A stretch of DNA of 33,290 nucleotides from Corynebacterium sp. (GCA_030528295.1 JAUMZC010000016.1:1-33290); one strand, 5' to 3'. Positions 17,962 to 26,778 are shown, counted from the first letter of the stretch. Numbers and translations: made by a program. The notes: generated by a model from the sequence alone, not told the origin.

Positions 17962-19615
17962 AGTACAGGGTGCTCCTTCGATACAATCGCGATAGCGTGG
18001 TACGGACTGAGTTGTAGGACGTTGCGCGAAATGTCTGTTGAATAATTTTCAATTAATACATCGCCTGCAACAAACTTTTCGGGTATTTCAAAATCGACGT
18101 GATCGCTGCTCAAATTTACGATGACGAGTAGCTCATCGTCCTGAAACTTCCGGAAGTATGCATAGATTTTTTCGTGCTCTATTTGGAAGGGCTCGTAGGT
18201 ACCTTCGGAAATTACCGGGTATTGTTTTCGCAGCTGAATAAGCTTCCGGTAGTACGGAAGGATTCGGCCAGAATCTCCTTCTAATGCGACGTTGATTCGA
18301 TCGTGATTTGTCGGGGATAGGCAGGGCACGCCATTGGTGAATCCTGCGTGAATCGTGTCATCCCATTGCATGGGAGTTCGTGCATTGTCACGAGACTTGG
18401 AGTGAACGATTGCAAACGCTTCCTCTGCTTCGATTCCTTTTTCTAGTAAATCGATGTACGCATTGGTTGATTCAATGTCGGCATAATCGTTGATTGTTGT
18501 GTATTCGGGGTCGGTCATCCCAATTTCTTCACCCATGTAAATGTATGGGGTGCCCCGCAACAGATGCATCATGTGCGCTAGCATTGTGGCTGATTCAGCG
18601 TGGTAGTGTTCTGGATCTCCAAAACGGTTCAGGGCGCGTGGTTGATCGTGGTTATTTAGAAACACCGCGTTCCAACCATTTCCCGCTTGCATTCCCAAAG
18701 CCCACTCATTGAGGACTTGTTTGAGGTCGCGAGGTTGAAAACGGACATTTGTCCACTTGTTGCCGTCTTGATAATCCACTTTGAGGTGGTGGAAGTTAAA
18801 CACCATGTTTAATTCGTGGTTATCAGGGTTTGAATACCCAACGCAGCGTTCAATCGATGTTGACGACATTTCGCCAACAGTGATGCTTCGAGGGTCTTTT
18901 CCGAAGCTAGCTGCAGCTAGTTCCTTCAAATATTGGTCGACATCTTGTCCATCGGTATACATCCAGCGGGGTCTTCGCCAAGTGCAGAGGATTTGAGTTC
19001 TGCTTCTTTTCCGATGAGGCTGATAACGTCGAAACGAAAACCGAAGACGCCACGGTCCATCCAGAAATTTACGATGTTCGCCATTTCCTCGCGGACCTTT
19101 GGATTACGCCAATTGAGATCGGCCTGGGTGACATCGAAAAGGTGAAGATAGAACTCGCCTGTGTCGCCAAAAGGCTCCCATGCGCTACCGCCAAATTTGG
19201 ATTCCCAGTTTGTTGGTGGGGATCCATCTTCTAACCCTGGACGAATAATGTAGTAATCCCGGTATTTTTCATCGCCCGTAAGTGCTTTTTGAAACCACTC
19301 ATGAGCGGTTGATGTGTGGTTGAATACCATGTCGAGCATTACGCCAATGTTGTGCGCTGCCAACTGTTCAACGAGTTCATCGAAGTCATCCATAGTGCCC
19401 ATGGCCGGTTGAATTTGATAATAGTCGGCAATATCGTAACCATTGTCTCGTTGTGGTGAAACGAAAAATGGATTAAACCAAACCATATCTACACCGAGGG
19501 ATGCAATGTACGGAATTTTATCGATAATCCCGCGTAAGTCCCCAAAACCGTCGCCTTTGGTGTCATAAAACGACTTCGGATATATCTGGTAGATCACATA
19601 CTTGTGAAAACTCAT
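17958..19615 (-). pseudogene. treC: trehalose-6-phosphate hydrolase-like GH13 enzyme, frameshifted
   Basis: Two frames together give one GH13 alpha-glucosidase of about 552 residues. The first (19615 to 18926) has VIYQIYPKSFYDTKGDGFGDLRGI, DMVFNHTS, and the nucleophile region GVFGFRFDVIS. The second (18962 to 17958) has the acid/base region ITVGEMSS, FLNNHDQPR, PYIYMGEEIGMT and SRDNARTPMQW. At GEDP the first frame goes off and stops 14 residues later. A C4 run (GGGG at 18968-18971 on the plus strand) is one C short of giving GEDPRWMYTDG, the expected join. The residues around GMTDP, YADIES and SKSRDN fit trehalose-6-phosphate hydrolases, which cut trehalose 6-phosphate to glucose and glucose 6-phosphate; other GH13 phospho-glucosidases are possible. 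As written the enzyme is split and lacks activity. A sequencing error in the C run is possible. GGAGG lies 13 nt before ATG 19615. Confidence 0.8.
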
Positions 19616-20104
19616 TTTCTATACTGAACCTCCATGTTCCACAGATTAAATCTAACTGACTGTTATAAAGTATATTTGACTAAAAAATAACGTAACACAA
19701 AGATTTGTTGCTGATTTAAGCGAATGTGTAAATCCGTAATTTGCCGACAGCGCTCCGCATTAGTGCCTGGTCAAGTGGTGTATCAATGTTGCGTTAAAAC
19801 GCCCAGGCTGGTCCGATCGCTGATTGTGGCGATGGTTTGTAGTGTGTTATTCCATCAATCTTTCTGCCACTTGGAAGGTTAAAAAACAAAACTTTATCTA
19901 CAATAAAACCGCTGTCATGTAGTGAAGTATAGCAAAGGGAATTGAGGCGGTAAACACTTTATCTTCAGATTTTAAATTACAAATTATAAACAAACGAAAA
20001 CATTTTTCATTACTTTGATTTTGCAAAATTCGTTTAAAAAGGTCAGGTGACTTGTCGTGTATATGGTGCGACAAATGGTTAAATGTTATGGTCTATGGAC
20101 GTGA
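19616..20104. other. AT-rich intergenic region upstream of the treC-like gene
   Basis: About 490 bases, markedly AT-rich from 19640 to 19720 and from 19860 to 20045. On the minus strand, TATACT and TATAAC near 19661-19676 are possible -10 boxes for the treC-like operon. No regulator gene and no clear operator palindrome were seen. An unstarted 55-codon open stretch on the minus strand (19794-19958) is too weak to call. The base composition and the lack of any gene suggest an insertion boundary, but no repeats mark it. Confidence 0.4.
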
Positions 20105-20140
20105 AAGTCCCTGGTTGAATGACGTATCAACCAGGGACTT
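20105..20140. terminator. perfect 14-bp terminator after the FMN reductase gene
   Basis: AAGTCCCTGGTTGA (20105-20118) pairs perfectly with TCAACCAGGGACTT (20127-20140) around an 8-nt loop. It starts 20 nt past the stop of the minus-strand FMN reductase gene. The plus strand has the better T-tract (TATTTT), so it can also stop any transcript coming from the AT-rich region. Confidence 0.8.
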
Positions 20141-20159
20141 TATTTTGCTGTCGCAAGTA

Positions 20160-20804
20160 TTAGCCTTCGTGGCCGCGGAGCAACTCTTCGAACGACGTTA
20201 TTGGCGCGTCATCGTTCGCCGTCGAGCTTGCATGTTGCCGAAGTCCAGCGACTGTGGTTCCTTGTGTAAGCATCAACGTAGCCAGTTCGGTAGCACTACG
20301 ATTGATACGCTCAGTAAGTTCACTAGCTAACGATCCACCGAAATCTTCTGTAGCGGCAAAGACACCCGTTGGGACAATGACTGCACGAAGATAGCCAAAG
20401 AGCGGACGGATGGCATGGTCGAGAACAAGCGAATGTCGTGCTGTTCCTGCTGTGGCGCCAACTAGGACTGGTTTCCCATCGAAGATCTGGTCATCTAGCA
20501 GATCAAAAAACATTTTGAATAGACCAGAGTAGCTTGCCGTAAACACTGGGGTTACGGCGATGATGCCATCAGCGCCAGCAACGAGGTTTTGTGCGTTGGC
20601 GAGCGCGGGCGTCGTAACGCCACCTGCTGAAACCATTGCTTGCGCCATGTCTAGCGCAAGATTTCGCAATTCAATAGTTTCAACTTCGACGGCTTCGCCG
20701 CGTTGTGTAATCGCCGCAGTTGTTGCGTTCGCAAGTTGGTCACTTAAGTTTCGGGTCGAAGATGGGTTTGATAATCCAGCAGTGATAACAACGAGTTTAT
20801 GCAT
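20160..20804 (-). CDS. FMN reductase, partner of the luciferase-like monooxygenase (CE1759 family)
   Basis: A 214-residue flavodoxin-fold NAD(P)H:FMN reductase. It begins KLVVITAGLSNPSSTRNLSDQLA, with the phosphate-binding loop shape of the SsuE/ChrR group, and has GADGIIAVTPVFTASYSGLFKMFFDLLD and PVLVGATAGTARHSLVLD. This fits the family known as the LLM-partnered FMN reductase (CE1759 type). It would supply reduced FMN to the monooxygenase encoded just upstream. The two genes overlap by 8 nt (ATGCATAA), so they are translationally coupled. Start ATG 20804 fits the family. The substrate of the pair is not known. A strong hairpin follows. Confidence 0.85.
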   Translation of the reverse strand: MHKLVVITAGLSNPSSTRNLSDQLANATTAAITQRGEAVEVETIELRNLALDMAQAMVSAGGVTTPALANAQNLVAGADGIIAVTPVFTASYSGLFKMFFDLLDDQIFDGKPVLVGATAGTARHSLVLDHAIRPLFGYLRAVIVPTGVFAATEDFGGSLASELTERINRSATELATLMLTQGTTVAGLRQHASSTANDDAPITSFEELLRGHEG

Positions 20805-21903
20805 TGGGCTTTACCTTGTGGTGCGGGTGGTCGGGATCGGCGAGTAGCGAAGCGTGTGATGGTGGGTCGCTCGGGACATGGTCTGGGCGTCGCTGCTCAA
20901 AACGTCGCCGTAGTTCAGGTACCACATCGCGGCCCAGCCGTTCGATTTGATCGAGGACAATTTCAGTCGGAAGTCCCGCGTGGTCGACGAGGAATAGTTG
21001 ACGCTGGTAATCGCCAACCCAGTCCGCAAATTCAAGGGTTCGCTCAATAACTTGTTCGACCGTACCAACAGTCAATGGGGTGTAGGAGGAAAACTCCTCC
21101 AGGGACGGTCCATGACCATACACCGGGGCGTTGTCGAAGTACGGACGGAACGTCTTTTTGGCTTCCGCTTCGGAGTCCGCAATAAATACCTGGCCGCCCA
21201 AACCTACGATGGCCTGGTCGGCCTGTCCATGGCCATAATGCTCAAAACGCTTCCGGTACAAGTTCACCATCTGCATCGTATGTTCTTTATTCCAAAAAAT
21301 ATTGTTGTGGAAAAATCCATCGCCATAAAACGCTGCTTGCTCCGCAATTTCTTTCGAACGTATTGAACCATGCCAAACGAACGGCGGGACGCCATCAAGC
21401 GGAGCTGGTGTGGAGGTATAGCCTTGGAGTGGTGTCCGGAATTGTCCTTCCCAATTGACTACACCTTCACGCCATAACCTCCGTAATAGATGGTAGTTTT
21501 CGATTGCCAACGGGATACCCTGGCGAATGTCTTTGCCAAACCATGGATACACGGGTCCGGTGTTGCCACGTCCCATCATGAGGTCTATGCGTCCTTGGGA
21601 TAGGTGTTGTAAGAACGCGTAGTCCTCGGCAATTTTCACTGGGTCATTGGTCGTGATCAGCGTTGTGGAAGTCGATAGCTGCAGGGTATTGGTTTTGGCT
21701 GCGATATATGCCAAGTGGGTAGTGGGTGACGAAGGTACAAACGGGGGATTATGGTGCTCGCCGGTTGCAAATACATCTAACCCAACTTCTTCGGCCTTCA
21801 GTGCGATCCGCGTCATTGCGTCAATGCGTTCGCCCTCGGTAGGTGTGCGTCCGGTTGTTGGGTCGGTGGTGATATCGCCGACGGAGAAAATTCCAAACTG
21901 CAT
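20797..21903 (-). CDS. luciferase-like flavin-dependent monooxygenase (CE1758 family)
   Basis: A 368-residue class C flavin monooxygenase with the bacterial luciferase TIM-barrel fold. Marks are MQFGIFSVGD, EVGLDVFATGEHHNPPF, TNTLQLSTSTTLITTNDPVKIAEDYAFLQHLSQGRIDLMMGRGN, and FVWHGSIRSKEIAEQAAFYGDGFFHNN. It fits the CE1758 family, which occurs with the FMN reductase encoded downstream. Oxidation of a small organic or sulfur compound with FMNH2 and O2 is expected, but the substrate is unknown. AAAGGAGA lies 6-8 nt before ATG 21903, so unlike many neighbours it has a normal leader. TTGACA near 21936 on the minus strand is a possible -35 but has no well-placed -10. The tail (from about 335) is His/Pro-rich and probably disordered. 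Confidence 0.87.
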   Translation of the reverse strand: MQFGIFSVGDITTDPTTGRTPTEGERIDAMTRIALKAEEVGLDVFATGEHHNPPFVPSSPTTHLAYIAAKTNTLQLSTSTTLITTNDPVKIAEDYAFLQHLSQGRIDLMMGRGNTGPVYPWFGKDIRQGIPLAIENYHLLRRLWREGVVNWEGQFRTPLQGYTSTPAPLDGVPPFVWHGSIRSKEIAEQAAFYGDGFFHNNIFWNKEHTMQMVNLYRKRFEHYGHGQADQAIVGLGGQVFIADSEAEAKKTFRPYFDNAPVYGHGPSLEEFSSYTPLTVGTVEQVIERTLEFADWVGDYQRQLFLVDHAGLPTEIVLDQIERLGRDVVPELRRRFEQRRPDHVPSDPPSHASLLADPDHPHHKVKPNA

Positions 21904-22091
21904 CGTATCTCCTTTAAAAATTCAAACTAGATGACGTGTCAACAATAATATTAAAGCTGCCAAATTTTGTACATTGGCGGTTGTTATATTGTGCAACACT
22001 GGGGCGGTATTAATATTCCCATCGCATCAAAAGGGCTGTTCAGGACAGCAATTTGTGCATGCTGAGGCTGGTGTCATGATTGCACGAGGGG

Positions 22092-22142
22092 CGTACCACC
22101 TATTTTCAATAGCTTTACTTTATTGAAAATAGGTGGTACGGT
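22092..22142 (+). promoter_or_regulatory. perfect 20-bp palindrome over the CDF gene promoter
   Basis: Arms 22092-22111 and 22121-22140 are perfect reverse complements of 20 bp with a 9-nt spacer; each arm holds ACCACCTATTTTCAATA or its complement. TACGGT (22137-22142) is a -10 box 6 nt before ATG 22149, and TTTACT (22114-22119) sits 17 nt further up as a -35. The dyad therefore covers the whole promoter. A bound repressor, presumably metal-responsive, is the simplest reading. The arms are longer than usual ArsR, MerR or Zur sites. Confidence 0.65.
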
Positions 22143-22148
22143 CACAGC

Positions 22149-23099
22149 ATGTCGAACACGCACGACCATAGCCACGATCATCATGATCATCACAAACATG
22201 ACCATATCTATGCTGGTCATGGGCATTCGCACGCACCAAGCTCGATGAAGGCACTCGTTGCAGTGATTACGCTTACTGGCGTTGTGTTTCTTGCCGAACT
22301 CATTGCCGGAATGGTGTCTGGTTCGTTAGCGCTATTAGCTGATGCTGCACACATGTTTTCGGATTCCGCTGGGCTTGTTGTCGCGTTAGTTGCGTTGCTT
22401 GTAGGCCAACGCGCGGCGTCGACACGCGCTACGTATGGTTACCGCAGGGCGGAAGTGCTGGCGGCGGCGTTAAATGCGGGAGCGGTGGGGATTATCGCGC
22501 TGTGGATCGGTATTGAAGCTGTGTTGCGCCTTGGCAGCCATGAGCCTGTAGAAACTGGATTGATGCTGGTAGTGGCGGTGGTTGGGTTGATTGTCAATGG
22601 TATTTCGGCGTTGGTATTGGTGCGGCGTAGTCATGAAAATATGAACCTTCGTGGGGCGTATCTTCATGTCCTTACGGATATGTTGGGCTCGGTCGCCGTG
22701 ATTGTTGCCGGCCTTATTATTCGCTTTACGGGTTTTACTCCCGCCGATACTATTGCGTCACTATTTATCGCGTTGATTATCGTGCCGCGAGCGTGGAAAT
22801 TATTCCGCGCGGCATTGAATGTATTGTTGGAAGTCGCGCCGGCAAACTTTGATCCGAATACAGTTTCTGCCCGGCTGGAAGCATTAGATGGTGTGGTTGG
22901 CGTGCATGATGTGCATGTGTGGAGTGTCACTGGTGAAGACATACTTGTAACTTGTCATGTGGTTACCGAACTACCTGTTGAACAACAGTGTGCATTGCTG
23001 GATGCCGCTGGAGCAGCCCTGGCCGAGCTTGGGGTTGGGCATTCAACAATTCAATTGGAATCCCAGGAACATCACGGACATGAGGTGATTCACCACTAG
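22149..23099 (+). CDS. CDF-family zinc exporter
   Basis: A 316-residue cation diffusion facilitator of the CzcD/ZitB/ZnT type, exchanging cytoplasmic Zn2+ (perhaps Cd2+ or Co2+) for protons. The first 28 residues are very His/Asp-rich (HDHSHDHHDHHKHDH), a likely metal-binding head. Six membrane helices follow. The transport site is H68xxxD72 in helix 2 and H173xxxD177 in helix 5, the HD-HD set typical of zinc-selective members. The cytoplasmic C-terminal domain (about 215-305; LEALDGVVGVHDVHVWSVTG) has the usual fold, and the protein ends in a second His-rich tail (HHGHEVIHH). The start is placed by the -10 box 6 nt upstream; there is no ribosome site. Control by the palindrome upstream is inferred. 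Confidence 0.92.
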   Translation: MSNTHDHSHDHHDHHKHDHIYAGHGHSHAPSSMKALVAVITLTGVVFLAELIAGMVSGSLALLADAAHMFSDSAGLVVALVALLVGQRAASTRATYGYRRAEVLAAALNAGAVGIIALWIGIEAVLRLGSHEPVETGLMLVVAVVGLIVNGISALVLVRRSHENMNLRGAYLHVLTDMLGSVAVIVAGLIIRFTGFTPADTIASLFIALIIVPRAWKLFRAALNVLLEVAPANFDPNTVSARLEALDGVVGVHDVHVWSVTGEDILVTCHVVTELPVEQQCALLDAAGAALAELGVGHSTIQLESQEHHGHEVIHH

Positions 23100-23103
23100 C
23101 GGG

Positions 23104-23109
23104 TAGGCT
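23104..23109 (+). promoter_or_regulatory. -10 box of the DUF262 gene, leaderless start
   Basis: TAGGCT in the 17-nt gap after the CDF gene is followed by exactly 7 nt and ATG 23117. There is no Shine-Dalgarno sequence, so the DUF262 gene may have its own leaderless promoter despite the closeness of the CDF gene. Confidence 0.4.
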
Positions 23110-23116
23110 CAACAGC

Positions 23117-24895
23117 ATGGCGTTTACCACTCCTAGCTATGACCTACTTGATCTATTTGGCCGTGTCGATCGCGGAGACCTCCAACTACCCGATTTCCAG
23201 CGGGATTACTCGTGGGATGTTGATAGGATTCGTTCGCTCATTGTTACGGTTCTTCGCGGATTTCCAGTGGGCTGTTTTATGGCCCTTGATACTCGAAATG
23301 AACCGATGCGTTTTCGCCCGCGTCCGTTAGTTGGCGCGCCTGATCGGCAGGTCGAGCCGGGATTATTGCTCCTTGATGGGCAACAGCGCCTCACCACGTT
23401 GTATCAATCGTTTTGTGGTGATGGTGAGGTGCATACTGTAGACGCTCGTCAAAAACGTATTCATCGGAAATTCTATATTGATGTTGCACGTGCTGTGAGT
23501 GCAGAGATGCTCCCAGACGAGGCTGTGTTTTCGGTCGATGAAACTGGGAAGGTCCGCTCCCATTTTGGTCCGAAAATTCCCGAAGGTATATACGATCACC
23601 AGTCTGCATTGGCCGCTGGTGTGCTCCCGGTATCGGTCCTTTTGTTCCATGAGGGCACTGATATGTTGTTTGACCTCATCGACACCCCAAATGCGAACAG
23701 AGATACGGTGAAGCGGTTTTATAATCGCGTGATGAAGCCGCTTGCAGCATATTCAGTTCCTGTGATTCGCTTGGATCGCGAAACCGCTCGTGGTGGCGTG
23801 GGATCTATTTTTGCTAAAGCCAATTCGGCTGGTGTGCAAATGGATGTATTTGAATTGCTCACAGCGGTATTTGGAACTCAAGACCCAGAATTTAAACTCA
23901 GTGAACATTGGGCAGGGATTAAACAGGCACTTCATGCGCACCCTGTGTTGGCGAACATAGGCCCAACGGAATTCCTTACTGCTGTTGCGTTATACGTCAC
24001 GCACCAGCGTGGGCAGGCGCATGGCCAACGGGAAGACATTCTTGATTTAGATTTGGATGCCTATATTCCTGCGGCCGATATTATGCGCGATGCATTTGAA
24101 CAGGCTGCGGAGTTTCTTGCTGAACGGTGCATTGTATCGAAGGAACTTGTGCCGTTTACCACGCAAATTATCCCTCTCGCAGTCATTCTTGCGGCTCTGC
24201 ATTCGGAAGATCTTGCGCAGCCAGATGCGCAAGATCGTTTGAATCGGTGGTTCTGGTCGGGAGTGTTTGGTGAGCTGTATGGTTCTCCGGCTGTGGAGGT
24301 TCGTGCGGCGCGCGATGTTGATGAAGTGGTTGCGTGGGTGCGTGATGCGAAAACGCCGGTGCCCGCGACCGTCGAAAATGCCACGTTTGTGGAATCAAGG
24401 TTGCTCAGTGCCACCCCCGATACGGGTGTGTATCGCGGGATTTTCGCGTTAATTATGGCCCGGGGTGCATGCGATTGGCGTACCGGAAAAACGTTCGATT
24501 CTTCGACGTTTGATGAACTTGGTGTGGATTTTCATTCGATGTTCCCGGCGGAATGTGATGTTGATCCACTGTTGGCGGAAAGCATTCTGAATCTGACGCC
24601 AATGGGACGGCGAACTGTGGTGGTAATGGAGGACGCTTCACCTGCCAGGTATCTTGGGCGCATTCAGAATAAATCGCTGATGGAGGATGCCGAATTCGAT
24701 GCCATGTTGGCAGGGCATTTGTTGGATCCGGAATTGCTTCACGACGCCCGCGCGGCTGAGTTTTTTACGGATCGTCGCCGTCGTCTGTTGAAAATGGTGG
24801 AGGAAGCCATGGGGGCTGAAGCGGTGCGTGATGTGGATGAGTCGGATCTCACCGGGGGTGAAGAAGGACCGGACGCCTTTGTAATACCGCAGTAG
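23117..24895 (+). CDS. DUF262 (GmrSD-like) protein
   Basis: A 592-residue protein with an N-terminal DUF262 domain (ParB/sulfiredoxin-like fold) as in the GmrS part of GmrSD type IV restriction enzymes. The two signature motifs are intact: LPDFQRDYSW (24-33) and DGQQRLTT (87-94). These bind and split nucleotides in characterised relatives and drive activity of an attached nuclease. I do not see the His-Asn nuclease motif of the DUF1524 (GmrD) domain in the rest, which is mostly helical (for example GVQMDVFELLTAVFG, LNRWFWSGVFGELYGSPAVEVRAARDVDEVV) and ends in an acidic tail. It stands alone, with no methylase or nuclease gene beside it. A defence role is possible by family, but the genes around it are housekeeping, so its job is open. 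Confidence 0.8.
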   Translation: MAFTTPSYDLLDLFGRVDRGDLQLPDFQRDYSWDVDRIRSLIVTVLRGFPVGCFMALDTRNEPMRFRPRPLVGAPDRQVEPGLLLLDGQQRLTTLYQSFCGDGEVHTVDARQKRIHRKFYIDVARAVSAEMLPDEAVFSVDETGKVRSHFGPKIPEGIYDHQSALAAGVLPVSVLLFHEGTDMLFDLIDTPNANRDTVKRFYNRVMKPLAAYSVPVIRLDRETARGGVGSIFAKANSAGVQMDVFELLTAVFGTQDPEFKLSEHWAGIKQALHAHPVLANIGPTEFLTAVALYVTHQRGQAHGQREDILDLDLDAYIPAADIMRDAFEQAAEFLAERCIVSKELVPFTTQIIPLAVILAALHSEDLAQPDAQDRLNRWFWSGVFGELYGSPAVEVRAARDVDEVVAWVRDAKTPVPATVENATFVESRLLSATPDTGVYRGIFALIMARGACDWRTGKTFDSSTFDELGVDFHSMFPAECDVDPLLAESILNLTPMGRRTVVVMEDASPARYLGRIQNKSLMEDAEFDAMLAGHLLDPELLHDARAAEFFTDRRRRLLKMVEEAMGAEAVRDVDESDLTGGEEGPDAFVIPQ

Positions 24896-24952
24896 TTTTC
24901 CCGTTGGTTCGGCGATGAATGCTATCGATCGTGGAGGGTATTTGGGCAAGCT

Positions 24953-24988
24953 AATAGTGAGGATTATCGCGAAAAGCATTACACTATT
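24953..24988 (+). promoter_or_regulatory. putative serA promoter with dyad
   Basis: AATAGTG (24953-24959) and CACTATT (24982-24988) form a 7-bp dyad with a 22-nt gap. TACACT (24980-24985), a likely -10 box for serA, lies in the right arm. Transcription would start near 24992, giving a 5' leader of about 100 nt before GTG 25092. The -35 is not clear. Confidence 0.4.
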
Positions 24989-25091
24989 GCCAGTCGCACG
25001 CTAATGAGCCGGCGTGGACCTGTTGAAGGATTCGGCGCGGTCGTGTCGAATATTTCAGCGGACATTAGTTCTTTTAAAGGAGCACAGATCC

Positions 25092-26684
25092 GTGAGCCAA
25101 AACGCTCTTCCGGTAGTCCTTATTGCAGATAAGCTCGCGCAATCGACCGTAGATGCGCTTGGAGATTCCGTGGAGGTGCGTTGGGTCAACGGCCCAAACC
25201 GCCCGGAACTGCTTGCTGCGGTTGCTGATGCAGATGCTTTGCTTGTTCGTTCTGCTACCACCGTCGATGCGGAAGTGTTACACGCCGCACCTAAATTGAA
25301 AATTGTCGGCCGCGCTGGTGTTGGTCTTGACAATGTGGATATTGCTACTGCGACTGCCCGTGGCGTCATGGTTGCAAACGCGCCAACATCGAACATTCAT
25401 TCGGCTTGTGAACATGCAATTTCGCTGCTGCTCGCAACCGCTCGTCAAATTCCCGCTGCTGACCAATCCCTGCGTGGCGGCGAATGGAAGCGTTCTTCCT
25501 TTAGCGGCGTCGAAATTTACGGCAAGACTATCGGCGTTGTAGGTTTCGGCCACATCGGACAATTGTTTGCCCAGCGTCTCGCCGCGTTTGAAACTGAAAT
25601 CATTGCCTATGATCCATACGCGAATCCGGCTCGTGCTGCACAACTTGGCGTTGAGCTGGTCGAGCTTGAGGAGCTGATGTCGCGGGCTGATTTTGTGACC
25701 ATTCACCTGCCAAAGACCAAAGAAACTGCAGGCATGTTTAACGCGGAATTGCTTGCGAAGGCAAAGCCTGGTCAGATCATTATTAATGCTGCTCGCGGCG
25801 GGCTTGTTGATGAACAAGCGCTTGCTGATGCGATCGACGCTGGTCATATTCGTGGCGCAGGCTTTGACGTATACGCGTCCGAACCCTGCACCGATTCGCC
25901 GCTCTTTGGTCGCCCAGAGGTTGTTGTGACGCCGCACTTGGGTGCATCAACTGTTGAGGCGCAAGATCGCGCAGGCACTGATGTTGCCGACTCTGTATTG
26001 AAGGCTCTTGCCGGCGAATTTGTGGCAGATGCTGTCAATGTGTCCGGTGGCGGTGTCGGCGAGGAAGTTGCCCTGTGGCTAGAACTTGTTCGCAAGCTTG
26101 GTCTGGTTGCGGGACATCTGCTTGATGGTTTCCCATCCGCAATTGAGGTCGAAGCACGCGGTGAGCTTTCCACGGAAGATGTCAGCGCACTGGGCCTTTC
26201 CGCAATGCGCGGGCTGTTCTCTGCGGTGTTGGATGAGACGGTGACGTTTGTGAATGCTCCGCGTATTGCAGAGGAACGCGGTGTCAGTGTGAAAACCTCC
26301 ACAGCACCGCAGTCTGTGAGCCACCGTTCCGTGGTTGAAGTCAAGGTTATTTCTGGCGACGGCGCGTCTGCCAGCGTTGTTGGTGCGCTTACCGGGCTTG
26401 ATCGCGTTGACAAGATTGTTCGTATTAATGGTCGTGGCCTTGATATGCGTGCTGAGGGCCGAAACTTGTTCCTGCAGTACCAGGATGCGCCAGGTGCGTT
26501 GGGCAAGGTTGGCACCAAGCTTGGCAGCGCGGATATCAATATTGTTGCTGCGGCACTGTCCCAGGATTCTTCGGGTGGTGGCGCAACATTGATTCTGCGT
26601 GTTGATAAGGAAGTTCCGGAACCATTGGTTGCGGAAATCGCTGCTGAGATCGGCGCAGTTGCGTTCCAACTTGACCTCGACTAG
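25092..26684 (+). CDS. serA: D-3-phosphoglycerate dehydrogenase
   Basis: A 530-residue enzyme that oxidises 3-phosphoglycerate to 3-phosphohydroxypyruvate with NAD+, the first step of serine synthesis. The NAD+ Rossmann motif GFGHIG is at 151-156. The catalytic residues are R235 ([10 protein letters not shown]), E264 (SEPCTDSP) and H282 (TPHLGAS). As in other actinobacterial SerA proteins, an intervening (ASB) domain (about 315-450) and a C-terminal ACT domain (about 455-530) follow, the usual site of serine feedback. GTG 25092 is chosen: AAAGGAG (25076-25082) lies 9 nt before it and the length equals that of C. glutamicum SerA. The open frame upstream to 25014 has no family match. A terminator follows. 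Confidence 0.95.
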   Translation: MSQNALPVVLIADKLAQSTVDALGDSVEVRWVNGPNRPELLAAVADADALLVRSATTVDAEVLHAAPKLKIVGRAGVGLDNVDIATATARGVMVANAPTSNIHSACEHAISLLLATARQIPAADQSLRGGEWKRSSFSGVEIYGKTIGVVGFGHIGQLFAQRLAAFETEIIAYDPYANPARAAQLGVELVELEELMSRADFVTIHLPKTKETAGMFNAELLAKAKPGQIIINAARGGLVDEQALADAIDAGHIRGAGFDVYASEPCTDSPLFGRPEVVVTPHLGASTVEAQDRAGTDVADSVLKALAGEFVADAVNVSGGGVGEEVALWLELVRKLGLVAGHLLDGFPSAIEVEARGELSTEDVSALGLSAMRGLFSAVLDETVTFVNAPRIAEERGVSVKTSTAPQSVSHRSVVEVKVISGDGASASVVGALTGLDRVDKIVRINGRGLDMRAEGRNLFLQYQDAPGALGKVGTKLGSADINIVAAALSQDSSGGGATLILRVDKEVPEPLVAEIAAEIGAVAFQLDLD

Positions 26685-26699
26685 CAGGACATTTGTTCT

Positions 26700-26748
26700 A
26701 CGGGTTTTCCGCAGGTTGGTTGCCTGCAGGAAAGCCCGTTTCTTGTTT
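26700..26748 (+). terminator. serA terminator
   Basis: ACGGG-TTTTCC-GCAGG (26700-26715) pairs with CCTGC-AGGAAAG-CCCGT (26723-26739) with a small bulge and a 7-nt loop. The T-rich TTTCTTGTTT follows. It begins 15 nt after the serA stop. Confidence 0.8.
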
Positions 26749-26764
26749 GCGCGGTGATGCGCAT

Positions 26765-26770
26765 TATGGT
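26765..26770 (+). promoter_or_regulatory. -10 box of the flavin reductase gene, leaderless start
   Basis: TATGGT is followed by 8 nt and ATG 26779, with no Shine-Dalgarno sequence. It comes right after the serA terminator, which marks a new transcription unit. Confidence 0.5.
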
Positions 26771-26778
26771 TAACAACT

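Noticed and set aside
19794..19958. Minus-strand open stretch ending DGITHYKPSPQSAIGPAWAF
   Set aside because: It looks protein-like but has no start codon beyond a late TTG and no ribosome site, and is bounded by stops. It could be a remnant of a lost gene, but evidence is too thin.
20052..20330. 92-codon plus-strand frame over the terminator and FMN reductase end
   Set aside because: It reads through a strong terminator and lies antisense to a well-supported gene.
22092..22140. Zur or DtxR box in the CDF palindrome
   Set aside because: The half-sites are in the opposite order to Zur-like boxes, and the DtxR consensus is not present.
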